A stretch of 64,000 bases of DNA from Microbacterium halotolerans (GCF_003569805.1 NZ_KZ984052.1:488494-552493), one strand, 5' to 3'; numbered from the stretch's first letter, positions 42,635 through 51,758 are shown. Notes: generated from the sequence alone by a model not told the origin. Made by a program: numbers and translations.

Positions 42635-43516
42635 TCAGCGCGGACCGGCGAGTGCCTCGCGCATCGCCGCGAGCACGGCTTCCTCGCCAGGGAGCGGCTC
42701 GCTGCGCTCCCCCGACACGAAGATGCGCACCTGCAGCACGGCCTGGTGCAGCAGCATGCCGAGCCCGGAGACGACGTCTGCCTCCCAGCGACGCGCGAGC
42801 GCGGACGGCCACGGGTCGTAGGCCACGTCGAACAGCGTGCCGCCCGTGCCCGCAAGGCGGACGAGGTGCTCGGCCGGCATCTCCGCTCCTCCGGGGAGCG
42901 TGGCGATCGTGACATCGGCGGCGCCGGTGACCGCGTCGAATGCCGCGGCCTCGACCCGGATTCCTGCCCTCTCCCCCAGCTCGACCAGCGCCGCCGCACG
43001 CTCGGCACGGCGGGCGACCACCTGCACCCGGCGTGCGCCGGACTCGGCCGCCGCCACGAGCGCCGAGCCCGCGGTGGCACCGGCTCCGAGAATCCTGACG
43101 TGCTCTGCGCCGCCGAGCTGCACCTCGTCCAGTGCGCGCACGATGCCGCCGACGTCGGTGTTGAACCCGCGCGGTCGGGCTGCGGTGCCGTCACCGGCGA
43201 AAAGCAGCGTGTTCACCGCTCCGGTCAGCTCCGCGTGCCTGTCGCGGGCGCGAGCGGCGGCGAATGCGCCCTCCTTGAGCGGCATCGTGAGCGCGAGCCC
43301 GCGCCACTCCCCGTTCAGGGAGGCCAGGGCGGCATCGAGACCGGCACGATCGACCCTCCGCCGGTCGAAGGACCAGTCGAGTCCGAGCGCTCGGTGCGCC
43401 GCAGCGTGCAGCTGCGGCGAACGGCTGTGGTCGATCGGGTCGCCCCACACCGCGAGACGGCTGCCTCCGTCGATCGGTGCGGTCACGTGCGACTCATTCC
43501 GAAGCGCGTCCTGCAT
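42635..43516 (-). CDS. aroE: Shikimate dehydrogenase
   Basis: A 293-residue NADPH-dependent reductase of dehydroshikimate. Substrate-binding DPIDHSRSPQLH (about 26-37), the catalytic Lys in LALTMPLKEGAF, GFNTDVGG, and the cofactor loop GAGATAGSALVAA are visible. GAGGAGCG lies about 6 bases before the ATG at 43516, supporting this start. Part of the aroE-aroC-aroK-aroB run; aroD/aroQ is not in the window. Confidence 0.94.
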   Translation of the reverse strand: MQDALRNESHVTAPIDGGSRLAVWGDPIDHSRSPQLHAAAHRALGLDWSFDRRRVDRAGLDAALASLNGEWRGLALTMPLKEGAFAAARARDRHAELTGAVNTLLFAGDGTAARPRGFNTDVGGIVRALDEVQLGGAEHVRILGAGATAGSALVAAAESGARRVQVVARRAERAAALVELGERAGIRVEAAAFDAVTGAADVTIATLPGGAEMPAEHLVRLAGTGGTLFDVAYDPWPSALARRWEADVVSGLGMLLHQAVLQVRIFVSGERSEPLPGEEAVLAAMREALAGPR

Positions 43517-43528
43517 TCCGCTCGCTCC

Positions 43529-45190
43529 TCAGCATCCGGCGTCGGGGTTCTCCGAGCACCACTGCACCCACTCGGAGACGTTCTGCTCGTGTTCGGCGTA
43601 GTCGGTGGAGAACTTCGTCTCCCCGGTGTTCAGATTCACGCTCACGAAGTACAGCCACGGCCCGTCGACCGGATTCATGGCGGCGTCGATCGCAAGATCA
43701 CCGGGGTTCGAGATAGGGCCGGCAGGCAGCCCGACGTGCATATACGTGTTCCACGGGTTGTCGTCGTTGCGCGCCTCGGCCGATGTGGACGCGGAGCCTG
43801 CGTGCGCCTCGCCGTAGCCGTACTGCACGGTCGAGTCCATCTGCAGGAGACCGTTCGTGTCGCCCCATGTGTCGGAGTCGAGCCGGTTGTGGATCACGCG
43901 GGAGACCTTGTAGAAGTCGTCTTCGAAGCGCGCCTCGCGCTGGATGATCGATGCGATCGTGAGCACCTCGTGCACGTCCTCGTCCGACACACCCGCCGAG
44001 TCGAGCGACTCCCTGGTGCGGTCGACGAGCCGCTGCACGACGTCCTGTGCCGAGGCATCCGGATCGAAGGTGTAGGTCGCGGGGAAGAGCCAGCCCTCGA
44101 GGCTGTCGGCGTCCACGCCGTACTGCGACGGGTCCGCCGTCGCCTCCTCGAGGTCGGAGGCCGACACCTCGATGCTGTCGGAGATGCGGGTGATGGACGC
44201 CTCCACCGTGAGCCCCTCCGGCAGCTGCACCGTGTTCTCCTGACGGTTCTCAGGATCGTCCAGCGCTTCGACGACCGCAGCGCTGGTCATCTTCTGCTGC
44301 AGCTGGTACACACCGGGGTACAGCTTCGGATTCAGCTCGTTCTCGCGCAGGTAGCGGGTGAAGGAATCGGACTCGAGTGTGACGCCCGCGTCGAACAGCT
44401 TCGGAGAGATGGCTTCGCCCGTGTCGCCTTTGTCCACCGTGATGAACACTTCGCCGGATGCCTCACCCTCCTCGTAGTCGTGCGGGCCGTCCAGACCGAG
44501 CACCTCCTGGATCCGGTCCCCGTAGGTGCTCCAGGCCCACACGCCGCCCGCTGCAAGCCCGCCCACGAGCACGAGCACGATGATCGCGGCGATCAGGCAG
44601 CCCTTGCCCCGTCTGCGCGGGCGCTCCTCTGGTTCGCTGTGCAGCAGTGCCTCGATCGAGCTGCCCTCGGGCATCGTTCGCGCGGGACCGGCCGGCGCGT
44701 CGCTGCGAGTTCTGCGTGTGGCGGCTGAGCCGCTCTCCGCGTCCTCACGCGCGACCCGCTTCGTGCCGTCGGCTGCCGCAGCCTCGGCCGGATCGTCGGC
44801 GTCCTCGTGCCGGAGAGACGTTCCGAGGCCGTTGCCGTCAGCTTCCGGCGTCGCCTCGTTCGCTCCGTCTCCGGCACCCTCGCGTCGATCCGGCGAGACA
44901 GACGCCGTGGGGCCGGGCTCGGCCCGTTCCGCGGCAGAGTCGGGACCGCTCGTCTCCTCGCCCGTCGCCGGGCCGGCCGAGGCGGCTTTCCCGGTGGGCT
45001 CCGACGCCTCGACTCGCTCGGTGCGGCGGTTGTCCGGGGGCGCCGCGTCGGCGTCGGTCGGGGCCGACGCCTCACGCTCATCCGGAACGTCTGCCGCCGA
45101 TTCATCGGCCTGCTGCGCCCGTGCGCGCTCGCGCGCCTCACGGCGCGACAGCGGCCGGCCTGGCTCGTCGGGCTGCGGGTCGTCGGTCAT
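43529..45190 (-). CDS. mltG: Endolytic transglycosylase MltG
   Basis: A 553-residue single-pass membrane enzyme that cuts nascent glycan strands and so limits their length. A long acidic, Ala/Glu/Asp-rich cytoplasmic tail (1-190) is followed by RPRRRGKG and one transmembrane helix (about 198-220). The extracellular LysM-like and YceG domains follow; the catalytic Glu is in IASIIQREARF, and LPAGPISNPG is the family signature. GGAG lies 8 bases before the ATG at 45190; a GTG three codons earlier overlaps the ruvX stop but has no spacing for a ribosome site. Confidence 0.93.
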   Translation of the reverse strand: MTDDPQPDEPGRPLSRREARERARAQQADESAADVPDEREASAPTDADAAPPDNRRTERVEASEPTGKAASAGPATGEETSGPDSAAERAEPGPTASVSPDRREGAGDGANEATPEADGNGLGTSLRHEDADDPAEAAAADGTKRVAREDAESGSAATRRTRSDAPAGPARTMPEGSSIEALLHSEPEERPRRRGKGCLIAAIIVLVLVGGLAAGGVWAWSTYGDRIQEVLGLDGPHDYEEGEASGEVFITVDKGDTGEAISPKLFDAGVTLESDSFTRYLRENELNPKLYPGVYQLQQKMTSAAVVEALDDPENRQENTVQLPEGLTVEASITRISDSIEVSASDLEEATADPSQYGVDADSLEGWLFPATYTFDPDASAQDVVQRLVDRTRESLDSAGVSDEDVHEVLTIASIIQREARFEDDFYKVSRVIHNRLDSDTWGDTNGLLQMDSTVQYGYGEAHAGSASTSAEARNDDNPWNTYMHVGLPAGPISNPGDLAIDAAMNPVDGPWLYFVSVNLNTGETKFSTDYAEHEQNVSEWVQWCSENPDAGC

Positions 45191-45195
45191 CTGCG

Positions 45196-45660
45196 TCACT
45201 CCGGGAGGGAAACGGGCTCGCCGGCGGGGGCGCCGGTGCTCTTCTCACTGTCGACCGCGTGCTGCAGGAGCACGACCGCGGCCACCTGATCCACTACCTT
45301 ACGAGACCCTTTCTGGCTTCTCCCGGATTGCCGCAGCGCCTGATGGGCCGTGACGGTGGACAAGCGCTCATCGACGAGCCGAACCGGCACCTCGCCGCGC
45401 GCGGCCAGTTCCGCGGCGAAGTCACGGGCATCCTGAGTCGACGGAGTGTCGTCGCCGCGAAGGTTGAGCGGCAGCCCCACGACGAACTCGATCGGCTCGT
45501 ACTCGGCAGCGATATCGAGGACGCGGGCGATGGCTCGCTCGTCGCGCGGCACAGTCTCCACCGGCACGGCGAGCATGCCGTCCGGGTCGACGCGAGCGAC
45601 GCCGACACGGGCCTTGCCGGGGTCGATGCCGATGCGGACGCCCCGCCGGAAGTCCGTCAC
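45196..45660 (-). CDS. ruvX: RuvX/YqgF-type RNase H-fold nuclease
   Basis: A 154-residue member of the YqgF family, proposed Holliday-junction resolvase and 16S rRNA 5' processing nuclease. Acidic residues of the RNase H fold are in RIGIDPGKARVGVARVD, VVGLPLNLRGD, VRLVDERLSTVTAH and VVDQVAAVVLLQ. It starts with GTG overlapping the alaS stop (GTGA). The alaS-ruvX-mltG-aroE order is conserved in actinobacteria. Confidence 0.93.
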   Translation of the reverse strand: MTDFRRGVRIGIDPGKARVGVARVDPDGMLAVPVETVPRDERAIARVLDIAAEYEPIEFVVGLPLNLRGDDTPSTQDARDFAAELAARGEVPVRLVDERLSTVTAHQALRQSGRSQKGSRKVVDQVAAVVLLQHAVDSEKSTGAPAGEPVSLPE

Positions 45661-48323
45661 GACTGCAGTGCCTCCGCCGCCCGTCGCACAGCCTCGAGCG
45701 CGGCGGGGATGGCCGCCGCGTCGGTGCCGCCGCCCTGAGCGAGATCGGGTTTGCCGCCGCCGCCGCCGCCGAGCACGGAGCTTGCGGCCTTGGCCAGGTC
45801 GCCGGCCCTGGCACCCGCGTCGCGAGCCCCCTCGTTCGTGGCGACCACGACGACGGGGCGACCGTTCGCCTCGCCGACGAGTGCCACGACCGCCGGCTCC
45901 GAGCCGAGGCGCTCGCGCACCTGGGTGACGAGGCTGCGCACGTCGTCACCTGAGGAGACGGCACCGATCGACTCCGCGACGAGGGCGACGCGTCCGGCGG
46001 CTGCGGCCCTGCCGGCAAGCTCGGGAACACGCTGCTGCAGCGCCTGCTGCTCGAACTGCGCGATCTTCTTCTCAGCGGCCTTCAGGTTTGCCGCGAGTTC
46101 TGAGACGCGCTCGGCGAGCTTGTCCCGCGGCGTCCTCAGCGAGCTGCTCAGCTCGGTGACGAGGGCGCGTTCACGGGTGAGTTCGCGGAAGGCGTCCTGG
46201 CCGACGAGCGCCTCGACGCGACGGTTCGCCGCGCCCACGGAGGACTCGCTGGTCAGCGAGATGAGCCCGACCTCCGCGCTGGACGACACATGCGTGCCCC
46301 CGCACAGCTCGCGCGACCACGGTCCGCCGATGTCGACCATCCGGACCTTCTCGCCGTACTTCTCGCCGAAAAGCGCCGTGGCGCCGGCCGACTTCGCATC
46401 GTCGAGCGACAGCACCCGAGTGGAGACCTCGAGGTTCGCGCCGACCGCGTTGTTCGCGATCTCCTCGATCTCGCTCTTCGTCGCGTCGGAGAGGGCCTGC
46501 CCCCAGGAGAAGTCGAAGCGCAGGTAGCCGGCTCTGTTGAGGGAGCCCGCCTGGGTCGCTCCCTTGCCGAGCGTGTCGCGCAGGGCGGCGTGCACGAGGT
46601 GCGTTGCGGAGTGCGCGCGCTCTGCCGCGCGACGGTTGGCGGCGTCGACGACGGTCGTGGCCGGCTGGTCGACGCCGACCTCGCCGCTCGTGACGAGCAC
46701 CGTGTGGCTGACGAGCCCCGACACGGGTCGCTGCACATCGAGCACGTCGAGTTCGTAGCCGGGGCCGACGATCGTGCCCTTGTCGGCGACCTGACCGCCC
46801 GACTCCGCGTAGAGCGCGGTCTCCGCCAGAATCACCTCGGCGGTCTGCCCGGTGGTCGCCGACTGAGCGGGCGAACCATCGACGATGAGGCCGAGCACGC
46901 TCGTGGACGTCTCGAGGTCGTCGTAGCCCGTGAAGACCGTCTCCCCCTTGGCCCGGAACTGGCTGTACACGCCGACGTCCGCGATGGCGCGCTTGCGCGA
47001 TCGGGCGTCATCCTTCGCGCGCTGCCTCTGCGCCTGCATCAGGCCGTCGAACGCATCTCGGTCGACGGTGAGGCCAGCCTCCTCCGCGATCTCGACGGTG
47101 AGGTCGATCGGGAAGCCGTACGTGTCGTGCAGCAGGAACGCCTGGTCGCCGGCGAGGCCCTTCCTTCCCGCGGTGGCGGCCTTCTCGACGGCGGTGTCGA
47201 GAATCGTCGATCCGGCACTCAGCGTGCGCAGGAAAGTCTCCTCCTCCGCGAAGGCATAGGCGGAGATCCTGTCCCAGTCGGTCTCGAGCTCGGGATAGGT
47301 CTGCTTCATCGCATCGCGCGATGTGGCGAACAGCTCCGGGAAGGTCGCTTCTTCCACGCCGAGCAGGCGCATCGAGCGCACCGTCCGGCGCATGAGCCGG
47401 CGCAGGATGTAGCCGCGCCCTTCGTTCGCGGGTGTGACACCGTCCGAGAGCAGCATCAGCGACGAGCGCACGTGATCGGCGATCACGCGGAAGCGCACGT
47501 CGTCTTCGCGCGCGGCTCCGTAGCGCCTGCCGCTCAGCTCGCTGGCGCGGTCGAGCACGGGACGGACCTGGTCGCTCTCGTACATGTTCTCGACGCCCTG
47601 CTTCAGGAACGCGACGCGCTCGAGCCCCATGCCGGTGTCGATGTTCTTCTGCGGCAGGCCGCCGACGATGTCGAACTCCGTCTTGCTGCGCACGTTCTCG
47701 AGGCGGTCCTGCATGAACACGAGATTCCAGATCTCGATGAACCGACTGTCGTCCACCGCCGGCCCGCCGTCGCGTCCGTACTTCGGCCCGCGGTCGAAGA
47801 AGATCTCGGAATCGGGACCGCCCGGCCCCGGCTGGCCGGTGTGCCAGTAGTTGTCCGCGCGGCCGAGACGCTGAATGCGCTTCTCATCGAGTCCGATGAC
47901 GTTGCGCCAGATGTCGTGCGCCTCGTCGTCCGTCTCGTAGATCGTGACCCACAGGTCCTTCTCGTCGAAACCGAGTCCGCCGTCCGAGTCGCTCCTGGTC
48001 AGCAGCTCCCATGCGTACTCGATGGCGCCGCGCTTGAAGTAGTCGCCGAAGGACCAGTTGCCCAGCATCTGGAAGAACGTGCCGTGCCTGGCGGTCTTGC
48101 CGACCTCTTCGATGTCGTTCGTGCGGATGCACTTCTGCACGTCGGCGATGCGCGAGTGCGCAGCAGGAACCACGCCCGTCAGATACGGGATGAACGGCAC
48201 CATACCTGCGACGGTGAACATCAGCGTGGGGTCATCGCTGACCAGCGACGCCGACGGAACGATCTGGTGGTCGTTCTTCTCGAAGTAGTCGAGGTAGAGC
48301 TGCGCGATGTCGGCGGTCTTCAT
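45657..48323 (-). CDS. alaS: Alanyl-tRNA synthetase
   Basis: An 888-residue class II synthetase. The catalytic domain occupies about 1-400, including FFQMLGNWSFGDYFKRGAIE. The editing domain has HSATHLVHAAL and the zinc motif CGGTHV. The C-terminal part contains a coiled-coil around the residues LAANLKAAEKKIAQFEQQ and the glycine-rich C-Ala end. Full length. The nearest purine-rich ribosome site (AAGGA) is about 13 bases before the ATG, which is unusually far. Confidence 0.98.
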   Translation of the reverse strand: MKTADIAQLYLDYFEKNDHQIVPSASLVSDDPTLMFTVAGMVPFIPYLTGVVPAAHSRIADVQKCIRTNDIEEVGKTARHGTFFQMLGNWSFGDYFKRGAIEYAWELLTRSDSDGGLGFDEKDLWVTIYETDDEAHDIWRNVIGLDEKRIQRLGRADNYWHTGQPGPGGPDSEIFFDRGPKYGRDGGPAVDDSRFIEIWNLVFMQDRLENVRSKTEFDIVGGLPQKNIDTGMGLERVAFLKQGVENMYESDQVRPVLDRASELSGRRYGAAREDDVRFRVIADHVRSSLMLLSDGVTPANEGRGYILRRLMRRTVRSMRLLGVEEATFPELFATSRDAMKQTYPELETDWDRISAYAFAEEETFLRTLSAGSTILDTAVEKAATAGRKGLAGDQAFLLHDTYGFPIDLTVEIAEEAGLTVDRDAFDGLMQAQRQRAKDDARSRKRAIADVGVYSQFRAKGETVFTGYDDLETSTSVLGLIVDGSPAQSATTGQTAEVILAETALYAESGGQVADKGTIVGPGYELDVLDVQRPVSGLVSHTVLVTSGEVGVDQPATTVVDAANRRAAERAHSATHLVHAALRDTLGKGATQAGSLNRAGYLRFDFSWGQALSDATKSEIEEIANNAVGANLEVSTRVLSLDDAKSAGATALFGEKYGEKVRMVDIGGPWSRELCGGTHVSSSAEVGLISLTSESSVGAANRRVEALVGQDAFRELTRERALVTELSSSLRTPRDKLAERVSELAANLKAAEKKIAQFEQQALQQRVPELAGRAAAAGRVALVAESIGAVSSGDDVRSLVTQVRERLGSEPAVVALVGEANGRPVVVVATNEGARDAGARAGDLAKAASSVLGGGGGGKPDLAQGGGTDAAAIPAALEAVRRAAEALQS

Positions 48324-48396
48324 AAGTGCGTGTCGTGTCCTTGCTGATGCGAGCGGGGCCGGGCCGCGCGAAACGGCCTCGTAGTGGATCGCTGGT

Positions 48397-48573
48397 TCAG
48401 GCGTCGCGCCGACCCTGCTCGGCGTAGTACGCCTCGCTGAGCCGGTCGGTGAACTCCGTCACCCGTGCGTCGACCCTGCCGAGCAGCTCGTGCCCGCGCG
48501 GATCCTTGTTCATGAAGTGGGCGGCGACGAATCCGCCGATGATGCCGAGCAGGAACCACAGCAAGCTTTTCAT
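48397..48573 (-). CDS. Small membrane-anchored protein upstream of alaS
   Basis: A 58-residue protein: one N-terminal hydrophobic helix (about 2-19) followed by an amphipathic tail of about 38 residues. GGGAAGGG lies 5 bases before the ATG. It occupies the position between rpsD and alaS where other actinobacteria carry a small DUF948-type or similar membrane protein. I do not recognise a function; the longer frame upstream is not supported by codon sense or a start. Confidence 0.7.
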   Translation of the reverse strand: MKSLLWFLLGIIGGFVAAHFMNKDPRGHELLGRVDARVTEFTDRLSEAYYAEQGRRDA

Positions 48574-48603
48574 GTCGCCCTTCCCAAGATGTGCGTTCTG
48601 ACC

Positions 48604-48609
48604 ATCGTA
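48604..48609 (-). promoter_or_regulatory. Candidate -10 box of the 58-residue gene and alaS
   Basis: TACGAT on the minus strand, 30 bases before the ATG at 48573. It lies nine bases from the opposing -10 box at 48618, so the two promoters are back to back. Confidence 0.35.
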
Positions 48610-48617
48610 CCGACCGA

Positions 48618-48623
48618 TAGTGT
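48618..48623 (+). promoter_or_regulatory. Candidate -10 box of the DUF4166 gene (leaderless)
   Basis: TAGTGT followed by 7 bases and the GTG at 48631. No ribosome site at normal spacing. Confidence 0.35.
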
Positions 48624-48630
48624 GCGGAGA

Positions 48631-49269
48631 GTGACGAGAACGCCGTTCCCTCGATCCGTGCTCCTCGCCGCACTCGGGCCGGCCGCCGATGCGCTCCGTC
48701 CGGAGGTCGCGCAGTACGCAGCCGGTCCCGGTGACGGCGTCGCGGTCTGCGACGGTGTGTTCGCAGTCGCGGGGAGCCGCTGGGGTCGCCTCGGTCTGCT
48801 GGCGCGGCCGTTCGTCGGCTCCCACCTGATGATCACGTCCTACGGCGCCGACGTGCCCTTCCACGTGGAGAACCGGCTCGAGCAGGGAGTCGACGGCGTC
48901 GCCGAACTGCATGCGACGCGCACGTTCCGCTTCGCGCAGCGCACGGAGACGTTCGTCGACGTGCTCCGCGTCGGAGAGCAACCGGGTACCCTGGTGAACC
49001 GGCTCGGCGCAGCACAGCGCGTAGAGCTGACTCTGCGGTGCGAGGCGACGCCCGAGGGACACCTCCGGCTGCGGTCGGAGCGCGCAGTGCTGAAGCTCGG
49101 GCGCCTGCGCATCTCGCTGCCAGGCCTCTTCTCCGTGAGTGTGCAGGTCGAAGACGGCTTCGATGACGACACCGGATGCCAGACAGTTCGTGCGCTTGCC
49201 AGGAACCCGCTGCTCGGCACCGTCCTGACGTACCGTGGCAGCTTCCGCTGGCACATCCGCCGCCCCTGA
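48631..49269 (+). CDS. DUF4166 domain protein
   Basis: A 212-residue soluble protein resembling DUF4166: ALGPAADALRPEV at the start, then a G-R-L core, DVPFHVENRL, a TRTFRF strand, LGAAQRVELTL and the closing LTYRGSFRW. No signal or membrane segment. DUF4166 domains are often found alone or fused to saccharopine-dehydrogenase-like proteins; the function is unknown. It is one of only five plus-strand genes in the window, divergent from alaS and convergent with rpsD. The GTG is chosen because the domain begins a few residues later. Confidence 0.72.
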   Translation: MTRTPFPRSVLLAALGPAADALRPEVAQYAAGPGDGVAVCDGVFAVAGSRWGRLGLLARPFVGSHLMITSYGADVPFHVENRLEQGVDGVAELHATRTFRFAQRTETFVDVLRVGEQPGTLVNRLGAAQRVELTLRCEATPEGHLRLRSERAVLKLGRLRISLPGLFSVSVQVEDGFDDDTGCQTVRALARNPLLGTVLTYRGSFRWHIRRP

Positions 49270-49399
49270 CCCGCCGGCTTCCGGCCCGGCCCTGCCGACC
49301 CCGGATCGCTTCCCGTGTGCCGAGTTGCGCCAGAACGTCGGCGGAATCGCAGTTCCGCGCACCGGATCTGAGGCGCAGCCGCGGCGCAGGACGCACGAA

Positions 49400-49425
49400 G
49401 GGCGCCGGGGTGCTCCCCGGCGCCC
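49400..49425 (-). terminator. Strong terminator hairpin after rpsD
   Basis: GGGCGCCGGGG (49400-49410) pairs perfectly with CCCCGGCGCCC (49415-49425), loop of 4. It begins 13 bases after the rpsD stop and is followed by TTCGTGCGT. Being symmetric it may also stop transcripts from the DUF4166 gene. Confidence 0.85.
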
Positions 49426-49438
49426 ATCGACGACCGCG

Positions 49439-50068
49439 TCAGCGAGCTGCGTAGTACTCGACGACGAGCTGCACGTCACACGTGACGGGGACCTCGGCGC
49501 GCTTGGGACGGCGGACCAGCTTGGTCTGGAGCTTGTCGAGCTCGACCTCGAGGTAGCCGGGGACCGGGGGCAGCACCTCGGCGTGGCCGCCGGCTGCTGC
49601 GACCTGGAACGGCTCGGTGCCCTCGCTGCGCTCCTTGACGTGGATCGTCTGGCCCGGCTTCACACGGAACGACGGACGATCGACGATCTTGCCGTCGACG
49701 AGGATGTGACGGTGCACGACGAACTGGCGAGCCTGCGAGGTCGTGCGGGCGAAGCCCGAACGCAGCACGAGCGCGTCGAGACGCATCTCAAGCAGCTCGA
49801 CGAGGTTCTCACCGGTCAGACCGTCGGTGCGGCGCGCCTCGTTGAAGGCGATGCGGAGCTGCTTCTCACGGATGCCGTACTGCTCGCGCAGACGCTGCTT
49901 CTCCTTGAGACGAACCGCATAGTCGCTGTCGGACTTGCGCTTCGTCCGGCCGTGCGGGCCGGGGCCGTAGGGGCGCTTCTCCATGTAGCGAGCGGCCTTG
50001 GGCGTGAGCGCAACGCCGAGCGCGCGGGAGAGGCGAACCTTGCGGCGGTCCTGGGACTTCGTAGTCAT
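49439..50068 (-). CDS. rpsD: Ribosomal protein S4
   Basis: A 209-residue primary 16S rRNA-binding protein. GPGPHGRTKRKSDSDY, the S4 RNA-binding domain LEMRLDALVLRSGFARTTSQARQ and VHRHILVDGKIVDRPSF are present. The N-terminus (SQDRRKVRLSRALG) lacks the zinc cysteines, so this is the zinc-independent C- form. GAAAGGA is 3-4 bases before the ATG. It stands apart from the alpha operon, as is usual in actinobacteria. Confidence 0.98.
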   Translation of the reverse strand: MTTKSQDRRKVRLSRALGVALTPKAARYMEKRPYGPGPHGRTKRKSDSDYAVRLKEKQRLREQYGIREKQLRIAFNEARRTDGLTGENLVELLEMRLDALVLRSGFARTTSQARQFVVHRHILVDGKIVDRPSFRVKPGQTIHVKERSEGTEPFQVAAAGGHAEVLPPVPGYLEVELDKLQTKLVRRPKRAEVPVTCDVQLVVEYYAAR

Positions 50069-50339
50069 GATTCCTTTCACGTGGCCGCGACTTTCGCGTG
50101 CCTACGGACGTACATCCCCGCTTCTCCGGATGACGGCGTACGCCGGACTGCCGTCTGGATCATGCAGCGGGGTGTGCCCGAAGTTCGAGCCGATCAAGCT
50201 TACCAGACAGACGAACGGTCGGCGTGCACGGCGCTGATGGTGCGAGCGTTCAGACGACGAGCCGAGAAACTCGCCCCGTCCACGAGGCGGGAGAACACCG
50301 AAGCAGCTGCTGCAGCCTGCGTGGCCCGCCGAAAATTCC
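50069..50339 (-). promoter_or_regulatory. rpsD upstream region with candidate -10 box
   Basis: About 270 bases without a gene. TAAGCT on the minus strand (50197-50202) is a possible -10 box, giving a leader of roughly 120 bases that could hold an autoregulatory S4 site. I see no defined structure in it. Confidence 0.35.
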
Positions 50340-50382
50340 GCGCATCATCGGCGTCGCCCGTCAGGCACCGCCGATGATGCGC
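50340..50382 (-). terminator. Terminator that includes the end of rarA
   Basis: GCGCATCATCGGCG (50340-50353) pairs perfectly with CGCCGATGATGCGC (50369-50382). The right arm encodes the last residues of rarA and the stop codon lies in the loop. GGAATTTTCGG follows on the minus strand. Confidence 0.75.
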
Positions 50383-51716
50383 CGGATCTTCTCCAGCCGT
50401 TCACCGATCTCACGCTCGCCGCCCAGCGGGCGCGGTTCGTAGTAGCGACGGCCGCGCAGCACATCCGGGAGGTACTGCTGCGCCACGACGCCGATATCGC
50501 TGTCGTGCGGGTAGGCGTAGCCCTTACCGTGGCCGAGGCGCTTCGCGCCCGCGTAGTGCGCGTCGCGCAGGTGGAGCGGAACGGGCCCCATCTTTCCGGC
50601 ACGAACATCTGTGAGGGCCTGATCGATCGCGTTGATCGTCGCAGGCGACTTCGGCGCCGTGGCGAGGTAGATGGTCGCCTCGGCAAGCGGAATGCGCCCT
50701 TCCGGCATGCCGATGAATGCCACGGCGTCGGCTGCAGCGGACGCGATCTGCAGCGCCCGAGGATCGGCGAGACCGATGTCTTCCGCCGCGTGCACCACGA
50801 GGCGGCGCGCAATGAACCGAGCGTCCTCCCCCGCTTCGATCATCCGCGCCAAATAGTGCACGGCGGCATCCGGATCCGAGCCGCGGATCGATTTGATGAA
50901 CGCGCTGATGACGTCGTAGTGCTCGTCGCCCTGGCGGTCGTAGCGCAGCAGCGCCCTGTCGACCGCCTGTTCCACATGACTCTCGGTCACCCGTGTGACC
51001 GGGAGACCCTCACCGTCCGGTGCCTCTTCCGCCTCGGCGCGCTCCGAAACGCTGACGCCTGCCGCCGCCTCGAGGGCCGTCAGCGCCCGACGGGCGTCTC
51101 CGCTGGCCAGCTGGATCAACCCTGCCCGCGCTTCCGGCGCCAGTTCGACCTGCCCCTGCAGCCCCCGTGCATCGGTGAGCGCACGGTCGATGAGCGCTCC
51201 GAGATCGTCGTCGGTGAGCGGCTTCAGGGTGAGCAGCAGCGAACGCGACAGCAGCGGAGAGATCACGGAGAACGACGGATTCTCTGTCGTCGCCGCGATG
51301 AGGATGACCCACCCGTTCTCAACGCCCGGGAGCAGTGCGTCCTGCTGAGCCTTGGTGAAGCGATGGATCTCGTCGAGGAACAGGATCGTCGACTGGCCGT
51401 ACAGGTCGCGCTGATCGAGCGCTTCCTTCATCACCTCTCGCACGTCCTTCACCCCGGCGGTGATCGCCGAGAGCTCGACGAATCGACGACCGGATGAGCG
51501 CGCGATCGCCTGCGCAAGCGTCGTCTTCCCGGTGCCGGGGGGACCCCACAGGATCACCGAGACCGTTCCCGGCTTCGCCGCAGCGGGGTCTGCGAGCGCC
51601 ACGATCGGCGACCCCGGCTTCAGAAGATGCGCCTGCCCGGCCACTTCGTCGAGAGACACCGGACGCATCCGCACGGCGAGAGGCGTCTGGCCCGTGAAAA
51701 GTGCGGTGTTCGTCAC
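50361..51716 (-). CDS. rarA: Replication-associated recombination protein A (RarA/MgsA)
   Basis: A 451-residue AAA+ ATPase of the clamp-loader group acting at stalled forks. Walker A is [13 protein letters not shown] (about 57-69), Walker [11 protein letters not shown], sensor ATTENPSF, with the C-terminal tetramerisation domain from about 270. The start is GTG, 6 bases after TAGGCT, hence a predicted leaderless mRNA. It is divergent from a small plus-strand gene with the same arrangement. Confidence 0.95.
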   Translation of the reverse strand: MTNTALFTGQTPLAVRMRPVSLDEVAGQAHLLKPGSPIVALADPAAAKPGTVSVILWGPPGTGKTTLAQAIARSSGRRFVELSAITAGVKDVREVMKEALDQRDLYGQSTILFLDEIHRFTKAQQDALLPGVENGWVILIAATTENPSFSVISPLLSRSLLLTLKPLTDDDLGALIDRALTDARGLQGQVELAPEARAGLIQLASGDARRALTALEAAAGVSVSERAEAEEAPDGEGLPVTRVTESHVEQAVDRALLRYDRQGDEHYDVISAFIKSIRGSDPDAAVHYLARMIEAGEDARFIARRLVVHAAEDIGLADPRALQIASAAADAVAFIGMPEGRIPLAEATIYLATAPKSPATINAIDQALTDVRAGKMGPVPLHLRDAHYAGAKRLGHGKGYAYPHDSDIGVVAQQYLPDVLRGRRYYEPRPLGGEREIGERLEKIRRIIGGA

Positions 51717-51722
51717 TCCTTC

Positions 51723-51728
51723 AGCCTA
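51723..51728 (-). promoter_or_regulatory. Candidate -10 box of rarA (leaderless)
   Basis: TAGGCT, then GAAGGA, then the rarA GTG. Confidence 0.5.
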
Positions 51729-51758
51729 CGCGGGGCATCGGACATCGCGACGTGACGG

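Noticed and set aside
41312..44728. A 1138-residue open frame on the plus strand
   Set aside because: Antisense to aroK, aroC, aroE and mltG, all of which have complete catalytic motifs; composition is typical of a shadow frame.
46290..48347. A 685-residue plus-strand frame opposite alaS
   Set aside because: Shadow of alaS; no start context and no recognisable domain.
48324..48396. T-box leader upstream of alaS
   Set aside because: Only 73 bases, without a T-box sequence or specifier loop.
48574..49479. N-terminal extension of the 58-residue membrane protein to 360 residues
   Set aside because: The extension is antisense to the DUF4166 gene and part of rpsD, and the short form has a good ribosome site.
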